Shown piece after piece: positions 12,225 through 24,527 of a DNA stretch of 64,000 nucleotides. A program made the position numbers and the translations under genes. Under the pieces are notes generated by a model that was not told the origin of the DNA, did no database searches, and saw nothing but the letters and a program-made list of their open reading frames with translations. This DNA comes from Dryococelus australis (taxonomy: Eukaryota > Arthropoda > Insecta > Phasmatodea > Phasmatidae): positions 219,196,260 through 219,260,259 of the forward strand of contig CM056995.1 in the NCBI GenBank assembly GCA_029891345.1, in the 5' to 3' direction. Each line of letters starts with the position of its first letter. The stretch's first letter is position 1.

Positions 12225-14081
12225 CTATAGTCCATTCCCCACTGGAAGCAACGTTCTCGGAGCCCTGCTAAATATCTACCTGCAGGCCAGTTTCGTATCC
12301 TTTCACCAAATGTAAACAAACATTGCCATGTAGCATCTGTCAAAATCAATGTTTACATGCCATTGTGCATGTACATGTGTTCGTAAACTTTCGCTACACC
12401 TAAACATAAACATTGAAATGTGACTTCTACTTGTATACCTGTCAAAATGTGTTGTTTACTATTTACAGCTTTTCAAAGAATTCTGTTGTAGGTCTATTTC
12501 AAAAACCATTTCGTACGAATATTCACAGTTTAGGCCTCTAACATTATTTAGGTCAGCTTTATGACGTTTTAAAAATGCCTAAATTGGTGATAGTTCTTAC
12601 GGTTATGTTACATTCACATATTTGTTTTCCACGACATAGCACATTATACGTATTGCACGTTAATATTTTGCCGCGACTGTGTTTAATACTGTCACAACTG
12701 CGGGGTAATGAACTATGGTATTTAACTTTTTGTTATTGATATGTTGGGTTATTTCTTTAAACGGACAGCCTCAGTTCGAATAACAAAGGAATACCCAGTC
12801 CAACAAAAAGATACATTAAAATTAAGTATGCAACTCGCGTCGCTCATTTTTTGTCATACAAACTTAAAATTTAGCAGTGAATATGCACACAAATAAGCCT
12901 ACCGTAACTTTTATTCTGCTCATATTTATGTGTATTGCTACTTGTATTAAGTTTATTGAAATTTATTGGGGTTGGGCTTGGTTATTTTGTTGGGATTGGT
13001 GGTAAATCACATTACCCAACTGTGTTTTGAACCCCTTAGGGCAAAGGTACAATGTTGTGATAAATAAGCAGACGTGGGCGTAAATAAATAAAATAAATAA
13101 GTTCGTCATAAAAATAGTTCACATTTAAAACTTATAAATAGTTCATATCAAATATTTGAAATCATGCACACACACAGATCCAGCATAGTGATCACCACAC
13201 AGCGGTTAAGGAAACAAACCATGACAGTATTTATTACTGCTGCAGAAACACAGATTTATCACAACATCGTAACTTGCTTAGGTACGTTTAAAAGAACACA
13301 ACGTCTAGAAACATGATGTGGTAATTTGAAGTATTTTTCGGAATAAGAATTTATACTTCGTTTAGTAAAAAACCAACATGCCATGTCATGGCTCGCCACA
13401 TCTGCTAACTTCACTTTGTTTCTGCCCTGCCATCATCATCTAAATATATTAAAATAAGTATTCAAACATTAAAATCTCTTTTCAGTTGTAAATTACAAAT
13501 TCAAAAATCATTATTTTGCTGTAATAAGTATGAAATATGCTACAATTGAAAACATGTACAACTATATCGCGTACTAGCGAAGTGAAAGTTCCCGAGAGAG
13601 AGAGAGGGTGTGTGACAATTCTCGCACAGCACTTCAGCAGACAGTAGCATTCTCGCTCGATAAAACAACACTATCACTACGGCCTACTCACAATATTTTC
13701 CGCTGTTATTTTAAACTGTAAAAACGAGATATGTTGCCATTGGGGACACCTAAATATTTAAATGCTATAATAGGCACCATTTAATTTACAAATAGTTTAG
13801 TATAATATCTTAACTGTGAATGATTTCATACTGGCCATTGCCAACACGTTGCTGCTTTCGCTGTTGTTAATTCATATTTAAAAATAAATTAATATTACAA
13901 GTTATAGAAGATACTAAGGTAAACCTTCATTCATTCAATAATACAGTACTCTAAAGTTAACCGCAGTGTAAGATATTAGTGGAATACAGGTTATTGAAAA
14001 AACAGGTTGACATGTTATGCGTAAAGTATTTTTTCAAAGGTTGATTTTCATAAGTCGCTTCCAATCGGGAATGGACTATAG
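12225..14081. mobile_element. TIR element of unassigned superfamily, about 1.86 kb, non-autonomous
   Basis: The ends are inverted repeats. The left end CTATAGTCCATTCCCCACTG (then GAAGCAAC) matches the reverse complement of the right end, CTATAGTCCATTCCCGATTG (then GAAGCGAC), at 25 of 28 positions. Because CTATAG is itself palindromic, the exact edge and target duplication (TA or TATA) cannot be separated by eye. The interior is AT-rich, contains no transposase frame and includes a GA/GT simple stretch near 13597. Roughly 250 bp of its right part recurs in inverted orientation near 16.0-16.26 kb, which shows that it is a dispersed repeat. Confidence 0.75.
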
Positions 14082-14784
14082 CTCCAAAAATTAAGTCCCT
14101 GATTGGGGACGTGTAGCTGAGTTCATTATCGGTCTACTTTCAAATACTTTTTTTAAATTTATATAATGTGTGTGCGTGCATATATATATTCGTATTTACT
14201 GAAACATTAAAATTGTGGTTGTTGAAATTGTAAAGGTAAAGGAAATAACGGGTTTGTTTGTACAACATATAACATTTTTGCTGCACATATGTATCTTTTT
14301 CGTAATTTTTTTTAAATTCTTATCCCCCCCCCACGTTATTGGACAAAATTCTGGTGATGCCCATGATAACCATTATTATTTGACGAATGTGTGCGAGCAC
14401 TTTTTTTTCTAACTTCTCGGGGAGATTTTAAGGGTGATGGCCCTTATATCCGACAATTACCTGCCACATGTTTTTGCAATGAAAGTCAGTGTGTGTTCTA
14501 CGTATATATTATTGAAGTGCTGGGAAGCCCCAATATCCCGGTCCGAATGCATAAGTGACACTACATATTAAGTTGTCTGCCATTGTTGATTCTTTCAATC
14601 ACGTTCAGACGCAGGGGCACAGGGTCATGCAGCCTGGGCTTTTCAACTGTGGCCCACCTCAAAAGCCTTGTGTTAACCTGAGTGGATTCCTCTCGAAGGG
14701 TTAGCTGGCGCCCTCTGGAGATTTCTATCTGTCAGAGACCCTGTGACCACCCCCTGTATGCATCATGTTCTATACCCAGAAATT
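14082..14784. other. Spacer, no gene recognised
   Basis: Only a short frame is present at 14215-14412 (65 residues, mostly hydrophobic, no known motif), which I take as chance. A C-run and T-run occur near 14325 and 14401. Confidence 0.4.
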
Positions 14785-15187
14785 TAACTTACTCTGCCTG
14801 CCTTGGTAGTTATCTTGCACATTATAGCTGGTAAACTGTTTATGTAAATAATAAATGATATGGCTCTTAAAATAGAGCCTTGCGGCACACTAACTTTATT
14901 AATTTTTTAAGCTTGAGTGGGTTATTGCATCATGTGTTGTACTTTTGTCGGGAATTTCTACATACTGCTTATGATTGCCTAAAGGTTTGAAACAACTTTT
15001 TTGCGACCCTCTAATCCCTATTTTCTCGAGCTTGGCAAGAATTCTATGACTAACACACTCAAAGGCCTTGATTAAATCGCAAAATACACTGGCCACTGTA
15101 TTACCTTCTACACATTCTGTAGCATGATGTAACAATTTATGTACAGCGTTCATTGCAGAATAGTTCTTTCTAAACCCAAACTGTGAG
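14785..15187 (-). pseudogene. LINE reverse transcriptase, 3' half (split copy)
   Basis: On the minus strand this reads as the middle of a jockey/CR1-type non-LTR retrotransposon RT. SQFGFRKNYSAMNAVHKLLH is followed by SVFCDLIKAFECVSHRIL, where relatives have a catalytic Asp in D-x-SKAFD. After a frame change, SVPQGSILRAISFIIYIN follows at about 14830-14885. The fragment begins exactly at the 8-bp duplication bordering the 18.1-kb hAT segment. The preceding part of the same RT lies at 33302-33545, also on the minus strand. It is non-functional because of frameshifts and loss of the rest of the element. Confidence 0.85.
15180..15187. repeat. Left 8-bp target-site duplication of the hAT segment
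   Basis: ACTGTGAG lies directly outside the left terminal repeat. The right-hand partner at 33302-33309 reads ACTGCGAG, a single C/T difference consistent with CpG decay. Confidence 0.75.
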
Positions 15188-15984
15188 CGGGCTCGGACTG
15201 GACCATCGGCCATCAGGCCGGTGCGCCCTTTGTCCCCTCGAGTAAATACATTTCCATGCCCACCGTCCTACTTCTCCCTAAATTAACTGTTTAACAGAAA
15301 ATATTATATCTGTGCTTTAGACTGACTGGTGTGAGACTCTTTGTATGCTGCTGGATGTAAAAAACATTCAAAGTTAATCTCGATCACGATGTAGATATAA
15401 TGGTGTGATTTTGTGCAGCTCGTGTGACGTCACTCAAGAACAACTACTCGACATAAACATATATTAACTAGAGCGCTGTTGATCGCTGCACACAAATACA
15501 GCTGGACCAGAGTGATGTCACTGTGCAAAACAAACATTTTTGGACCGATCTGCCAGCAAGCCTGTATATATGATTCGGCCATGATCTCTATCAATACTTT
15601 TATTGCCATTTGCCAACCCTGATGCGTGTGCTATCTAGGGACGCTGGCCTGAAGAATGCGCTCAGTGATATACTCTAGATAGCTCCAAGCTGACCAAAAC
15701 TAACTAAATATAGTAGGCATATGCTTGTACATTTTTGCATCGTCATTTTCTACCGGCTGGACTAGTTTATGGTGGTGACGACTGATGACCGAACCAAAGC
15801 TTTATTGAAATGTGTCTGTGTGTGAAGTGAAGTGAAGCTCCAGAATGTTTTTATGAAAATTTTACTGCAACCTTAGTCAATTTAATGTACATAGACCAAT
15901 TGTTCACTAATCACTGCATGGTTGTATCTATTTTTTTATATGCACTCGCTTTAATATTGAGTAGGGATAAACTGCATGTTGTCC

Positions 15985-16258
15985 ATTCACGTTTTCTTCG
16001 GTCTTTTGGAATCGAACCTTTGAAAAATCACCCTATGCGTAATATGCCGTTTTCCCCCCAATAAATTGTATTCCACAAATATTTAACACTGTGATTAACT
16101 TTAGAGTACTGTATTATTGAATAAATGAAACTTTACCTTAGTATCTTATATTACTTGTAATATTTATTTCGTATTAAACATGAATTAACAACAGCAAGAG
16201 CAGCGGAATGTTGGCAATGGCCGGTAAGAAATAGTTCACAGTTACGATATTTTTTTAA
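15985..16258 (-). repeat. Partial inverted relative of the 12.2-14.1 kb element
   Basis: Read on the minus strand this matches about 13795-14070. Shared blocks include the stretch around GCCATTGCCAACA(C/T) and TTTAGAGTACTGTATTATTG (given as it reads on + here). Its left edge TTGTCCATTCAC resembles the TIR TAGTCCATTCCC of the complete element. The copy is cut off by the microsatellite at 16262. The divergence is considerable, so it is not a recent duplicate. Confidence 0.75.
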
Positions 16259-16261
16259 CCT

Positions 16262-16276
16262 TGTGTGTGTGTGTGT

Positions 16277-16323
<47 letters not shown>

Positions 16324-16390
16324 TGAGAGAGTGAGTGTGTGAGTGTGTGTGTGTGAGAGTGTGAGTGAGTGAGTGTGTGTGTGTGTGTCA
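16262..16390. repeat. Compound (TG)n/(TA)n/(GA)n microsatellite
   Basis: TG repeats pass into TA, then GAGA and GAGTGT variants, and back to TG. It lies at the broken end of the partial repeat copy. Confidence 0.95.
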
Positions 16391-16865
16391 CACACACATC
16401 ATACCACCTGTGTACCAGGTACTGTTCATTTTGTTATTTCTAATTCCGAAACATTTCAACAGCAACAATAATGATGTTTGAGATTGTAATTACAACTGAA
16501 ACAAGATTTTATTGTTTAAATACCTATTATATAGTATTTAGAAGCAACAACATATGTTAGATGCAATGGCACGACACAGTTCGTTGTGCGACACATACAA
16601 ATACAGCAGGTTGGCAGACGTGGCCTAGCCATGCACTTGTCCCAGTATGGCAGGTGGGCCATTTTCACAGTGCCCATAGGAAAGAGATACATATATGAGA
16701 TAGAATGTAAACTGATCACAGTGTAAGTGTGACTGGTCCAACAATGCTCAAACGGGTGTACACTGAACTAATGGGTGTGCGCATGCGAAAATGTACTAAG
16801 TCCTTCAGTGTAAAAGTGTTTCATAGACCATGTAAATATAAATAAATATAAGATCTATCACCATG

Positions 16866-17026
16866 TTTATACCATCAGCCGAATGTTTGATTTAGGCAAC
16901 CTCTGTATCGTTAACGTTTTGGTGCAGAGTGAAGGCCTCAAAAGTCTGGTTAGAGGCATTTATACCACACCAAAACCTCTCACTTTCCGACAATGAGGTT
17001 ACCAAACATTCGGCTAACGGTATAAA
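16866..17026. mobile_element. 161-bp foldback/MITE-like inverted repeat
   Basis: The arms TTTATACCATCAGCCGAATG (then TTT) and, on the other strand, TTTATACCGTTAGCCGAATG (then TTT) face each other across about 115 bp. They differ at two positions. There is no coding potential. It abuts a second inverted-repeat element starting at 17031. Confidence 0.7.
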
Positions 17027-17030
17027 CGTA

Positions 17031-17680
17031 GGCTGTGTCTGAATACACCGCCTTGCGCCCTTCCCAAGATGTAAGCTTCGTGAGGGAAGTGTGCATCTGA
17101 GAATTCTGACTCCCTTGTTGACATAACCTATATTGAATACACGTAAACAAAGTGTACACATTATGTATAGCAATAAAAATAATGAAATATACAGCAGTCA
17201 CATGCAGCTAGTACACTATGTTGTAAATTTCAGTATTAACTTAACCAAATGGCTAGATGTCGGGAATTGTGGGAAGAAAGAAACTATTGTAATATACTAA
17301 AACAGTATCGACGCCCGACACATTTAAGGACACCCAAAATTGATATTTCAGAATGAAATACATGCACATGTCTGTATACATTACAAAAGCATGTATTGTG
17401 GTCTCAATTTCGTTCGGCAGTCCTCGTACAACTGAGCCTATATATACCCTGCAGATGTAGAGGAATGTAAAAAAATACAAACAGTTTCTTATCGGAAATC
17501 GCATGATTGGCTAGTCCAGGGCACATTGCTCATGCTATTGGCTTAAGAGGATATTATAGGGTGCATTCGTGCCATAGTCATGAATTCTGACAGCGACTAT
17601 TTGACGTTCTGCCCTAGATGCACTTTTCTAGGAGACAAAGGCAGTTAAGAGCCCTTGATACGTGAATTCAGACACAGTCT
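17031..17680. mobile_element. 650-bp TIR element (unassigned MITE)
   Basis: The left end GGCTGTGTCTGAATACACCG and the reverse complement of the right end, AGACTGTGTCTGAATTCACG, form about 20-bp inverted repeats. Subterminal sequence is loosely symmetrical too: GTGCATCT followed by GAATTCTGAC occurs towards both ends. The target duplication is unclear. No transposase frame is evident; the short minus-strand frames at 16980-17504 have no known motif. Confidence 0.6.
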
Positions 17681-17740
17681 AGTGTATGATACTAACGACA
17701 GATGCATTGCTAGTTTTGGAGTTAAATCACAGGTAGTTGC

Positions 17741-17760
17741 AAATATATATATATATATAT
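17741..17760. repeat. (AT)n microsatellite
   Basis: A run of about ten AT units immediately precedes the SINE-related sequence. Confidence 0.9.
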
Positions 17761-17869
17761 AAACTCCATAAAACCTGAGCGAAGCGATGCCAGGCTGTTA
17801 GTATAAAAATAAAGCAGGATAGGTGTTGATTTAGCCCTAATATAAATCATCAACACAAAATTCCCTCTT

Positions 17870-17992
17870 CAAAACCTGACTCCACCCAGCAACCCTGATT
17901 TTGGTTTTCCAGAAATCACTCCACACGAATACTGGAATAGGTCCTTAAAATCAGGTCGTAGCCAATTCCTTCCAAATTCCCCAAAAAGTGTG
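17870..17992 (+). mobile_element. SINE 3' body fragment
   Basis: CCTGATTTTGGTTTTCCAGA, a short gap, and then GGTCCTTAAAATCAGGTCGT followed by CCAATTCCTTCC match the body seen in the better preserved tRNA-derived SINE at 26.7 kb. The tRNA-like head with the pol III boxes is not recognisable here, so this is a 5'-truncated or eroded copy. Confidence 0.6.
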
Positions 17993-20900
17993 ACCCTACC
18001 AAACTTACTACTTTTCAGGAGCACTTAAAACTCACCATAAAACAAAAACATACAGTACAATGCAACTTGTAGAAACGACATACTAAGTCCCAAAAATGCA
18101 GCTGTTAAACTTCCAAATACTGACATATATTCTCTTACAATACAGTAGAGTATTAACAAACACCAGCTCAACAATCTCGAATACTAGGGAGAAAAATTAT
18201 ATTGACATAAAGAAAAAATTAATAAGTCTATTGTGATATGCAAGGTATTTGCTACTGCACACCACCAACATTAATATCTGAATCACTAAAAATTTTAAAC
18301 TATACTCACATTCCTTGGTAGACATTCTTTGATATGTGTGACGAAACAACATATGTGATTTAGGATGGGGCAAGTCTTTTGGTGCCTCCTTACAAAAATA
18401 ATGTCAGGGAGGGGGGGAAGGGGTAAAGCGTGAAATTAAGCTTTTAGGCATCTGTAATACATTTTTTCTACCATTACAAATGTCAATTTGTTACAATTGG
18501 TGCCTAAATTACATTAAAATGAATAAAAATATACACAGACATGCAGATGCTACCTATCAGAAACATATCACAATTTTCCACCTATTGTTGCGACACAATC
18601 TAAACTTATTGTATAATTATGATCAAAGTATTGAATTAAATTTGGAAAATCTATGCGATGTCAGGAATGGAAAATTTGACTCGTGATTCTAATGTGTTTC
18701 AGCGAACGAAGATATTCGGGCACACATTTAACATTTTCCTGGCAACTTTTAAGAGAAGTTAGGAAGGGGCAGCGTACACCCTGCAACCCCCCTATCTTCC
18801 CACCAGTTGTTATGCCAATGTTGGAGATGGTGCATATTAAGAGGAATACCTTACCATCAAAGTGTTTAACTTTTGTCCTCAGTACACACACAAATACTAA
18901 CGAAGAGTTCCAAAATGTCTGCATTTTCTCTATAAAAATAATTGTAGCATGCTGACTAACAGTGGACCTACTTGGAGCAATTTCCTGATTTCGAAATGCA
19001 AGAAAAGCAGGGGCATGATAAAGGCAAAGCTGGAAATCAAGTGCTCCATCATCACAACCTTGGCTCTGTACTTGTGTGCAGACCTTTCATCATGCTAATT
19101 TTTATATAGAAATTCCAGCAGTGATCCATCGTTTTATTTTTGAATAGTCTACAGCAATGAAAAGTGCAGATTTCTAACCTAGTTTGCCAATAATTACATA
19201 TTTATTTACAACTAGATAACCACCTTAATGGAAGCAAATAACATCAAAGGTTTTTGCAACAGCATTGCAACTTAACATTTTTGAAGAGACATGATTCTAT
19301 TGCAATTACAAAATACCTTACACGCATGTTAATTCAGCGACAAATGAAATAAGATTAATAAATAAGTGAAGGAAATTCTGCATAGTAGGCTACCAAATAC
19401 TGATGAAAATGCACCCACGCTCATGAAAATCTATGCTTTTCACAATACAATTATTTTAATATTTTGTGGCTGCTAAGGACTTTGATTATGTCTTCTGAAG
19501 TAGCATTGGTTGTTCAGTGTTGGTAATAAATATTAGTGCAATACAATTTTTGTAGGCTATTATTTTTATTGTCATTATTTTCTAGCGCTGTTGTTGATTT
19601 GCCATTGCCTAACTAAATAAGGAAGATATATATATTTTGATGGTATTAAGGGATCCTCAATACTCTGTACAAGTAGCCATCAATCTAGGAGTGCTGAATA
19701 TGTTCCAAACATGACTGTCATAACAAAACATAAAGCACAATCCTTTGTACTTGCAGAATATCATCCACATCCTAAAAATCCAAAGACCTTGCGATATTTG
19801 CCATACATTTTGTAAGTCATTGTAGCTATTAGAAATAATTTTTTACCATAGACTACACAATTGGCAGTGCACATATTCTCGACAATAATTACATGCACAC
19901 GAGTAAAACTGACATGAAATTGTGGACCTTCCAAAAGAGTGGTTTTTTTTAATGTAATTTAAATAACTGAGAACCAATCAAGAAATTTCAAGCAAATGAA
20001 CTTTATTGAGAACAATATAGACTCTCAAGACTTCATCAAGAGCTGCATTATCACTACACAAATTCACAAAACAACATTAGTTGTACAATTAAGCAAATTT
20101 GATATCATCAGCAGAATAAGTAATAAAAATTAAGTAATATTTACAAGAAGTTACACAATGTCTAGTCAGAAACAATCTGTGGTTAATTTTACTTTAATGA
20201 ATCGCTGTCTTAAAAACACAAAATGTTTCAATTCCTGGAATAATCATAACTTGTAAAACAAACATGGTAGTCATTCGTTACTGATTTAGACTTTAGTACT
20301 TCAAACATTTGTGATATTGACTGATAATTTAAATCGATTCTTTGACAGGTTTTTTTTTTTCTTCCTTTTTTTTAGTAAACGTTATTTCCCTGGCCATTAG
20401 CTGGAAATGCCCTGACTAGAATATTATGTTTTTGGTTCAAATTTACACCAAACACTGAAGTTTTTTGTACTGCACACATTACAGTCCCCTGCTCCTCCCC
20501 TACAACTAACCTTACCATGTGAAAATCAAAAAGCATACACATTATAAAATAAAACAGAAATTAATAGAAATGTTACAATGATGTAAAACATGAAAGGCTT
20601 GACATGTTTTAATAACTAAGCCAATAAAAAATGCCCATACAAATATGACAAAGAAAAACTTCATCTACATGCACATTAATTCATGAAATAATAATAAATT
20701 ATTTATTTTAATTAGGCACAACTTCAAATTATTTAATTGAATGAAAATGTTATAATTTACTTTTAATACAGTGTGTCACAGCTACTTTATTATTTTATTG
20801 TATTTCCAAGAAAAAGCATTAGCCTGCTTTCTTCTATCTCTTTTGCAAAAAAAAAAAAACACTTTTTGTAACCACTATTTTATTTACTACGACGATGAAA

Positions 20901-22040
20901 ATACATTCAAACAATATAGAATAAACAATTACTTAGTAAAATGGGCAGAAAAAGCAGTAAATAATAAGTTCAATATATGTATGTACAAAAAACAGACTTA
21001 ATAATGACAACACATACTATAATACACAGACAGAAGTTTTTACTGTGATAAGAGAAATGTCTCTTAATAAAAAAAAATGGTACTTATAGAATTGCTAGTC
21101 AATGAAAGCAAAGCTCTTTTTTGTTCTAATTCTAAATCCTTTCCTTGTGACAACCATACCAGGTGTATTAGACTAAATGTAGAATACCATGGTGGAGCTG
21201 ACACCGCACAGAATGTGTGACCGATGGCGAGCAATATTTTGAAAGACACTCTGAGCATACTGTATTCTGACCAAGTGTGTAACATGTTAATAAATAGCCA
21301 CGTCCTTGCACTGTGTGTTGGACAGTCATCTTGGGTACCTATCTGCCCTGCATGTTACTAAAGCCAATCAAATCTCAGCGAAAATCATGTTAGACTATTT
21401 GTTCCTCATTGCAAAATACTCCATTTGTATCTATTTATTATCAGCATTTGTTCTTATAGACCAAGTAACTACTTTATGTAGCCTGTTCTTAAAGCATAAG
21501 GTCACTGCTAGCTTCTGAGGCAAGGAATGCCATCTCGTTTCAGTCTTCTACAAATTGTCTAAGTATGAATACTATATTTTAATGGCCCTGGTTAGTGTAG
21601 TGGCGAAAAAGGTAATTGAAATTGTAGCCCAGTACCTAACCCTGTTAATAAAATTCAAATGCACACAAATATTTAATTCAACTAAAACAATATTACATAG
21701 TAAAAAACTGGCAAATTCTGTCTCAACTTTACATCTTCATTCCCCTAAGCTTATGAAACCTTCCCCCCCTCCCCCTTTTTTCTGGTGGCTTTACTGAAGT
21801 GATTCCTGAAGGTAATGTATACAAAACAGTTAAAAATATTAATACCTATAAAAGCTAGACATCAAATCTCATTAACTGTCAAATTCACAAAATTAAGTGT
21901 TTCCTTGAAATGTTATTTGTTGGGAAAATAAGCAAACTTCCCTGACTTATCTTAACATCCATATCTTTCCCTCACTTTTCAGACTGTAGGAACCATTTGA
22001 TAGTGTCAATGATGAAACCATTGGTACAATCAACATAAAT
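17993..22040. other. 4-kb AT-rich stretch inside the hAT segment, no gene recognised
   Basis: Short frames occur (for example 18480-18955 and 20771-21285), but none has a recognisable domain, a codon-like composition or a partner in another frame. Homopolymer A and T runs are frequent. If the 18.1-kb segment carried cargo of its own, this is the part whose origin is least explained. Confidence 0.5.
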
Positions 22041-22043
22041 TAA

Positions 22044-23841
22044 TTATTCATCTCCAGAAAGAAATTTCCATCCCTCCTGCTGCAATTTATTCCAAATACA
22101 CTTGAGGCCTTCAAGTGTGAGAATCCAGTTTTTTGCAGATGGAGGCACCGAAACTTTCTCTTGAGTATCAATAAATTTCATGGTCCTAAACACCTGAATT
22201 ATTTTGTCCCAAAAAGCTGTATGTGGTGACTTGTACTTCAAAGCACATCGGAGGTACTTACCATCTCGAGCTTCTAGAGCTACCATTAACAGAATCAAAT
22301 ATTTTGTCCATTAACAACATAAAATCTGCAGTGTCCACAGCAGCTTTATCTAACTCTGGTTCGTACTTGCCATCTTGTGCCAACTTCCTCATTAAAGCTG
22401 ATACTCTTTGACTGAATACTTGGGCACACTTGTTAACTTTCATCTTCCTAATCTTCTCGGGAATAACATGCTCGTCACTTCGTTTAGGGCACATCCGCAA
22501 GTCTTCGTCACCTTCATCCAATCTGTAAAATTGTACAACATGAGCCCAGGATGCAGTTTTTTTCTACATCTTTCCATTTAAATGTAATGTTTTTTGTCAA
22601 CAGATTGTTGCGGATACATTTCAATAAATGTGGTGCATCGAAAATTGGAATGATTACCCGACCATCTACAATAAAACCACAGCTTCTATGTTCTATATTA
22701 TCTTTTAGACATTGCTGTCTAGTTTCTTCTAATAGATAATTTACAGCAGCTTGAGTATTGGCACCCTGATCACAAACAGTAGCTATGACATTGAGCCCAG
22801 TGGCAGTGACACTTCTGATAACCTGTTTTATGGCAGCAGCTAAAGAATGTGTTTTAGTTGCATTTTGACAAAACATAAATACTACTTGCTGTTTCCACTT
22901 GTTTCGTATACCAAGCACCATAAAAACAAGCACGTGGTCAGCAACTGATGGAATTCTGTTATTGTTGCTGTAATCCTGCCAGCCAATTATTTTGTCATTA
23001 TTTGAACTGTAATGAAGACTGGGCTGAATAGCCATCTCGTCAAATAGCAGTATCTATCAGATCTGGGAAGTTTTGACACACTGTGCTTCAGGTTATCAAA
23101 TAACTGCTGATTCAAACCAGGACTGAATGGGATTTTCTGCAGCAGTTTCATCATAGTCTGCCTGCTTGAGAGAGAGAAGACTTTGGCCAACAAACGATAA
23201 GCTTTGCCACTTTGTTTATAAATGGATAATGCCAAAATTTTGTCGTCACGAGTAAATCTACGCCCTTGTGGTTTGACATTTTTATTTTTTATCTAAGACA
23301 TAATCAATTTAAATGAAATAGTATCCACATTCTCGGCAAGCAATTCCAACATTTCTGATTTGCACGTCCCTTCAGCCATTTTCAAGCGCTTGCAAAAAGA
23401 GCAGTTTTTATTCCTCAAGAGTCTAGCCTGCCACTTGAGTTTTACAGCAGCCTTGTACAAGGAGCTTGCTTTTGGCATCAGTTCATTCTGAAATGATACG
23501 TTGACAGATTTTAAAAGTCCCTTCACATTACCTCCGGTGGCACTTGTTCTTTCAACACTACTGGCAACTGCGGGAGTACTGGCAGCTGCAGGAGTACTGG
23601 TATCTCCAGGAGCACTGGCAGCTGCAGGAGCACTGGCATCTCCAGGAGCACTGGCAGCTGCAGGAGCACTGAAGGCTTTAAGTCTACTGGTAGTTACATG
23701 ATAGCAGTTGATAGGGCCTGATGCATTTGTTACCCCATTTCTGGAACAAACTACAGCCAAAACATCATTAAATGTAGAGCAAACACATTTTATGTTAACA
23801 AATTTTAAACTAACATTTGACTTCAAATGAGATGTGATCAC
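22044..23841 (-). pseudogene. P-element/THAP9-type transposase core (broken)
   Basis: Read on the minus strand from 23841, a Lys-rich spacer (KSVNVSFQNELMPKASSLYK) leads to PQGRRFTRDDKILALSIYKQ and AYRLLAKVF. The RNase H-like core follows: LLFDEMAIQPSLHY, ADHVLVFMVLGIRNKWKQ, ATVCDQGANTQAAVN, FDAPHLLKCIRNNLLTK. Then come KIRKMKVNKCAQVFSQRV, FMLLMDKIFDSVNG and KNWILTLEGLKCIW. This is the order seen in P-element and THAP9 transposases. Visible lesions are a stop at 23293-23295, a 1-nt frameshift near 23046, a frameshift in a 7-A tract (T7 on +) near 22559 and another near 22285. The C-terminal end is missing. A THAP exon on the same strand lies at 27.8-28.1 kb. It is inactive as read. Confidence 0.85.
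23572..23675 (-). repeat. 18-bp coding minisatellite (Ala/Pro/Ser) in the P-like gene
   Basis: The two alternating units GCACTGGCAGCTGCAGGA and GCACTGGCATCTCCAGGA (given on +) repeat about five to six times. On the minus strand they encode SAPAAA and SAPGDA-type blocks. The array lies upstream of the conserved transposase core, where THAP9-like proteins have variable linkers. Confidence 0.85.
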
Positions 23842-24061
23842 CTATTTACTATTATGTTATTCCAACACATTTTACCAAGGGCCATTAACTGGTTCTGCTG
23901 CTGATAGTATTTACAAATTTAAAAACAGTAATAGTGAACTACAAATTACATTTACAATTAATCATTTAATTTGTTTATGTCTAAAGTTTTATTTATTAAT
24001 AAACCTTCTTTGCATGACTTGCTGTGTTTATTTACCAATTGGAAGGATCTTAAATACCTAC

Positions 24062-24310
24062 TTATTTTCAATGAGTGAGTGAGTGAGTGAAGAGATTTGG
24101 GCAGCTATTACCATCGAGGTCTTGAGCCAATAAGGGTAAAACAAGGTGAGTATGGAGCAGCACCGAAATGCAAGGGTGGAATAAATGGGAAATTTCCTAG
24201 AAAATCAGTTGACCAGCGGCAACGCCAAGCACGAATCCCACAAGTGAAAATCTGGGATCAACCCCACCAGGAATCAAGCCCAGTTCACCTTGGTGGGAGG
24301 CCAAGTAGTT
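24062..24310 (-). mobile_element. tRNA-derived SINE, minus strand
   Basis: On the minus strand a B-box-like GGGCTTGATTCCTGG (24267-24281) is preceded by TGGCCTCCCACCAAGG as a possible A box. A body with AAGACCTCGATGGTAATAGC follows and ends in a TCAC-type tail, CACTCACTCACTCACTC, at 24070-24089. The same tail arrangement occurs in the SINE at 49.25-49.43 kb, so the two copies probably belong to one tail family. Confidence 0.65.
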
Positions 24311-24527
24311 ACTTATTGTCTTACTAAAACCGGCCAAAGACAATTTTCTTTTTGTTGACAGTCAAAGGAAAGGGTAGATATCAATAAAAATATTGAAAGG
24401 ATGTTATATTAATTTTTTAAGCTTTACCTATTATACTTGGTTTGGATGAAGGATCTTCCCAGTGTACTTAAGCACTGAATCTACCATTCTAAACAAACTT
24501 TGAAGTTAACTTTAACATAACTTTGTT

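Noticed and set aside
18661..18955. Overlapping frames of 87-90 residues on both strands
   Set aside because: No domain, no start context and no partner; both strands being open suggests chance.
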